From a virus, in IMG/VR virus record IMGVR_UViG_3300025313_000066, positions 1-37,999 of that record: a stretch of 37,999 nucleotides of DNA; one strand, given 5' to 3'. The notes beneath the pieces are model-generated. The model worked only from the letters and a program-made list of their open reading frames with translations, made no database searches and had not been told where the DNA came from. Numbering within the stretch: position 1 is the stretch's first letter; the number at the start of each line of letters is the position of its first letter. Shown here piece after piece: positions 37,946 to 37,999 of this stretch. Position numbers and translations under genes: made by a program.

Positions 37946-37999
37946 AAATCAATCCACATAATGGCTAGATTTCGTTTTTCGTCCACAAATATGGAGGGG
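37946..37999. other. Right end of window, non-coding
   Basis: There is no gene. The region precedes terS and could contain a promoter or half of a packaging site. It is AT-richer than neighbouring genes. Confidence 0.4.

Noticed and set aside
1-37999. tRNA genes and insertion sequences
   Set aside because: I saw no cloverleaf-like segments with CCA-type ends and no transposase gene; careful software scanning could still reveal a divergent tRNA.

Overview
The window looks like a nearly complete temperate phage (or prophage) genome of the long, non-contractile-tailed (siphovirus) type, about 38 kb and moderately GC-rich. Almost every gene is read leftwards on the minus strand, and start and stop codons overlap in most places. 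I see no tRNA or rRNA gene, no CRISPR array and no insertion sequence. The host cannot be fixed from sequence alone. Several small proteins resemble families I associate with Planctomycetota phages, but this is a memory-based impression of low to moderate confidence.

Layout in transcription order from the right end: packaging (small terminase 37.9 kb, large terminase), then head genes (portal, ClpP-like protease, HK97-fold capsid, a decoration-like protein, connectors, gp10-like protein; 37.5-29.8 kb). Next comes a roughly 4 kb block of fibre and beta-structured proteins (29.7-25.8 kb) that sits inside the tail-terminator gene. Tail genes follow: tail tube, a pair of chaperone frames joined by a -1 frameshift, a short tape measure and distal tail proteins (24.7-19.4 kb). 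A lysogeny and switch region holds a rightward tyrosine integrase, a rightward small gene and a leftward XRE-type repressor (19.3-17.4 kb). A leftward early region carries a GIY-YIG nuclease, a DUF3102-methyltransferase fusion, an HNH nuclease, CsrA, an SbcC-like ATPase, an annealing-protein candidate, a replication initiator with internal iterons, a helicase-loader candidate, a PD-(D/E)XK nuclease and many small proteins (17.3-5.8 kb). The last block holds lysis or surface-active genes: a secreted Pro-linker protein, a papain-like peptidase, small membrane proteins, a polysaccharide deacetylase and a terminal HNH gene (5.6-0.06 kb). If the two window ends are joined, HNH precedes TerS, the canonical order, so the window may be a whole genome.

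The most striking observation is at 3.4-4.9 kb. An HNH homing-type endonuclease gene sits at the 3' end of the papain-like peptidase gene. The last 25 residues of that peptidase are encoded twice, once in frame as the real C-terminus and once as a remnant beyond the endonuclease. The two copies specify the same peptide, yet 21 of the 25 codons differ, all synonymously. This looks like a homing element that brings a recoded, cleavage-resistant copy of the host gene's end. Other notable points are a fibre-gene block flanked by a 27-bp imperfect direct repeat that splits the tail-terminator gene, a phage CsrA with the key arginines, helically phased 9-bp iterons inside the replication gene, a period-5 GACNN array, and a repressor/operator/promoter/terminator overlap.
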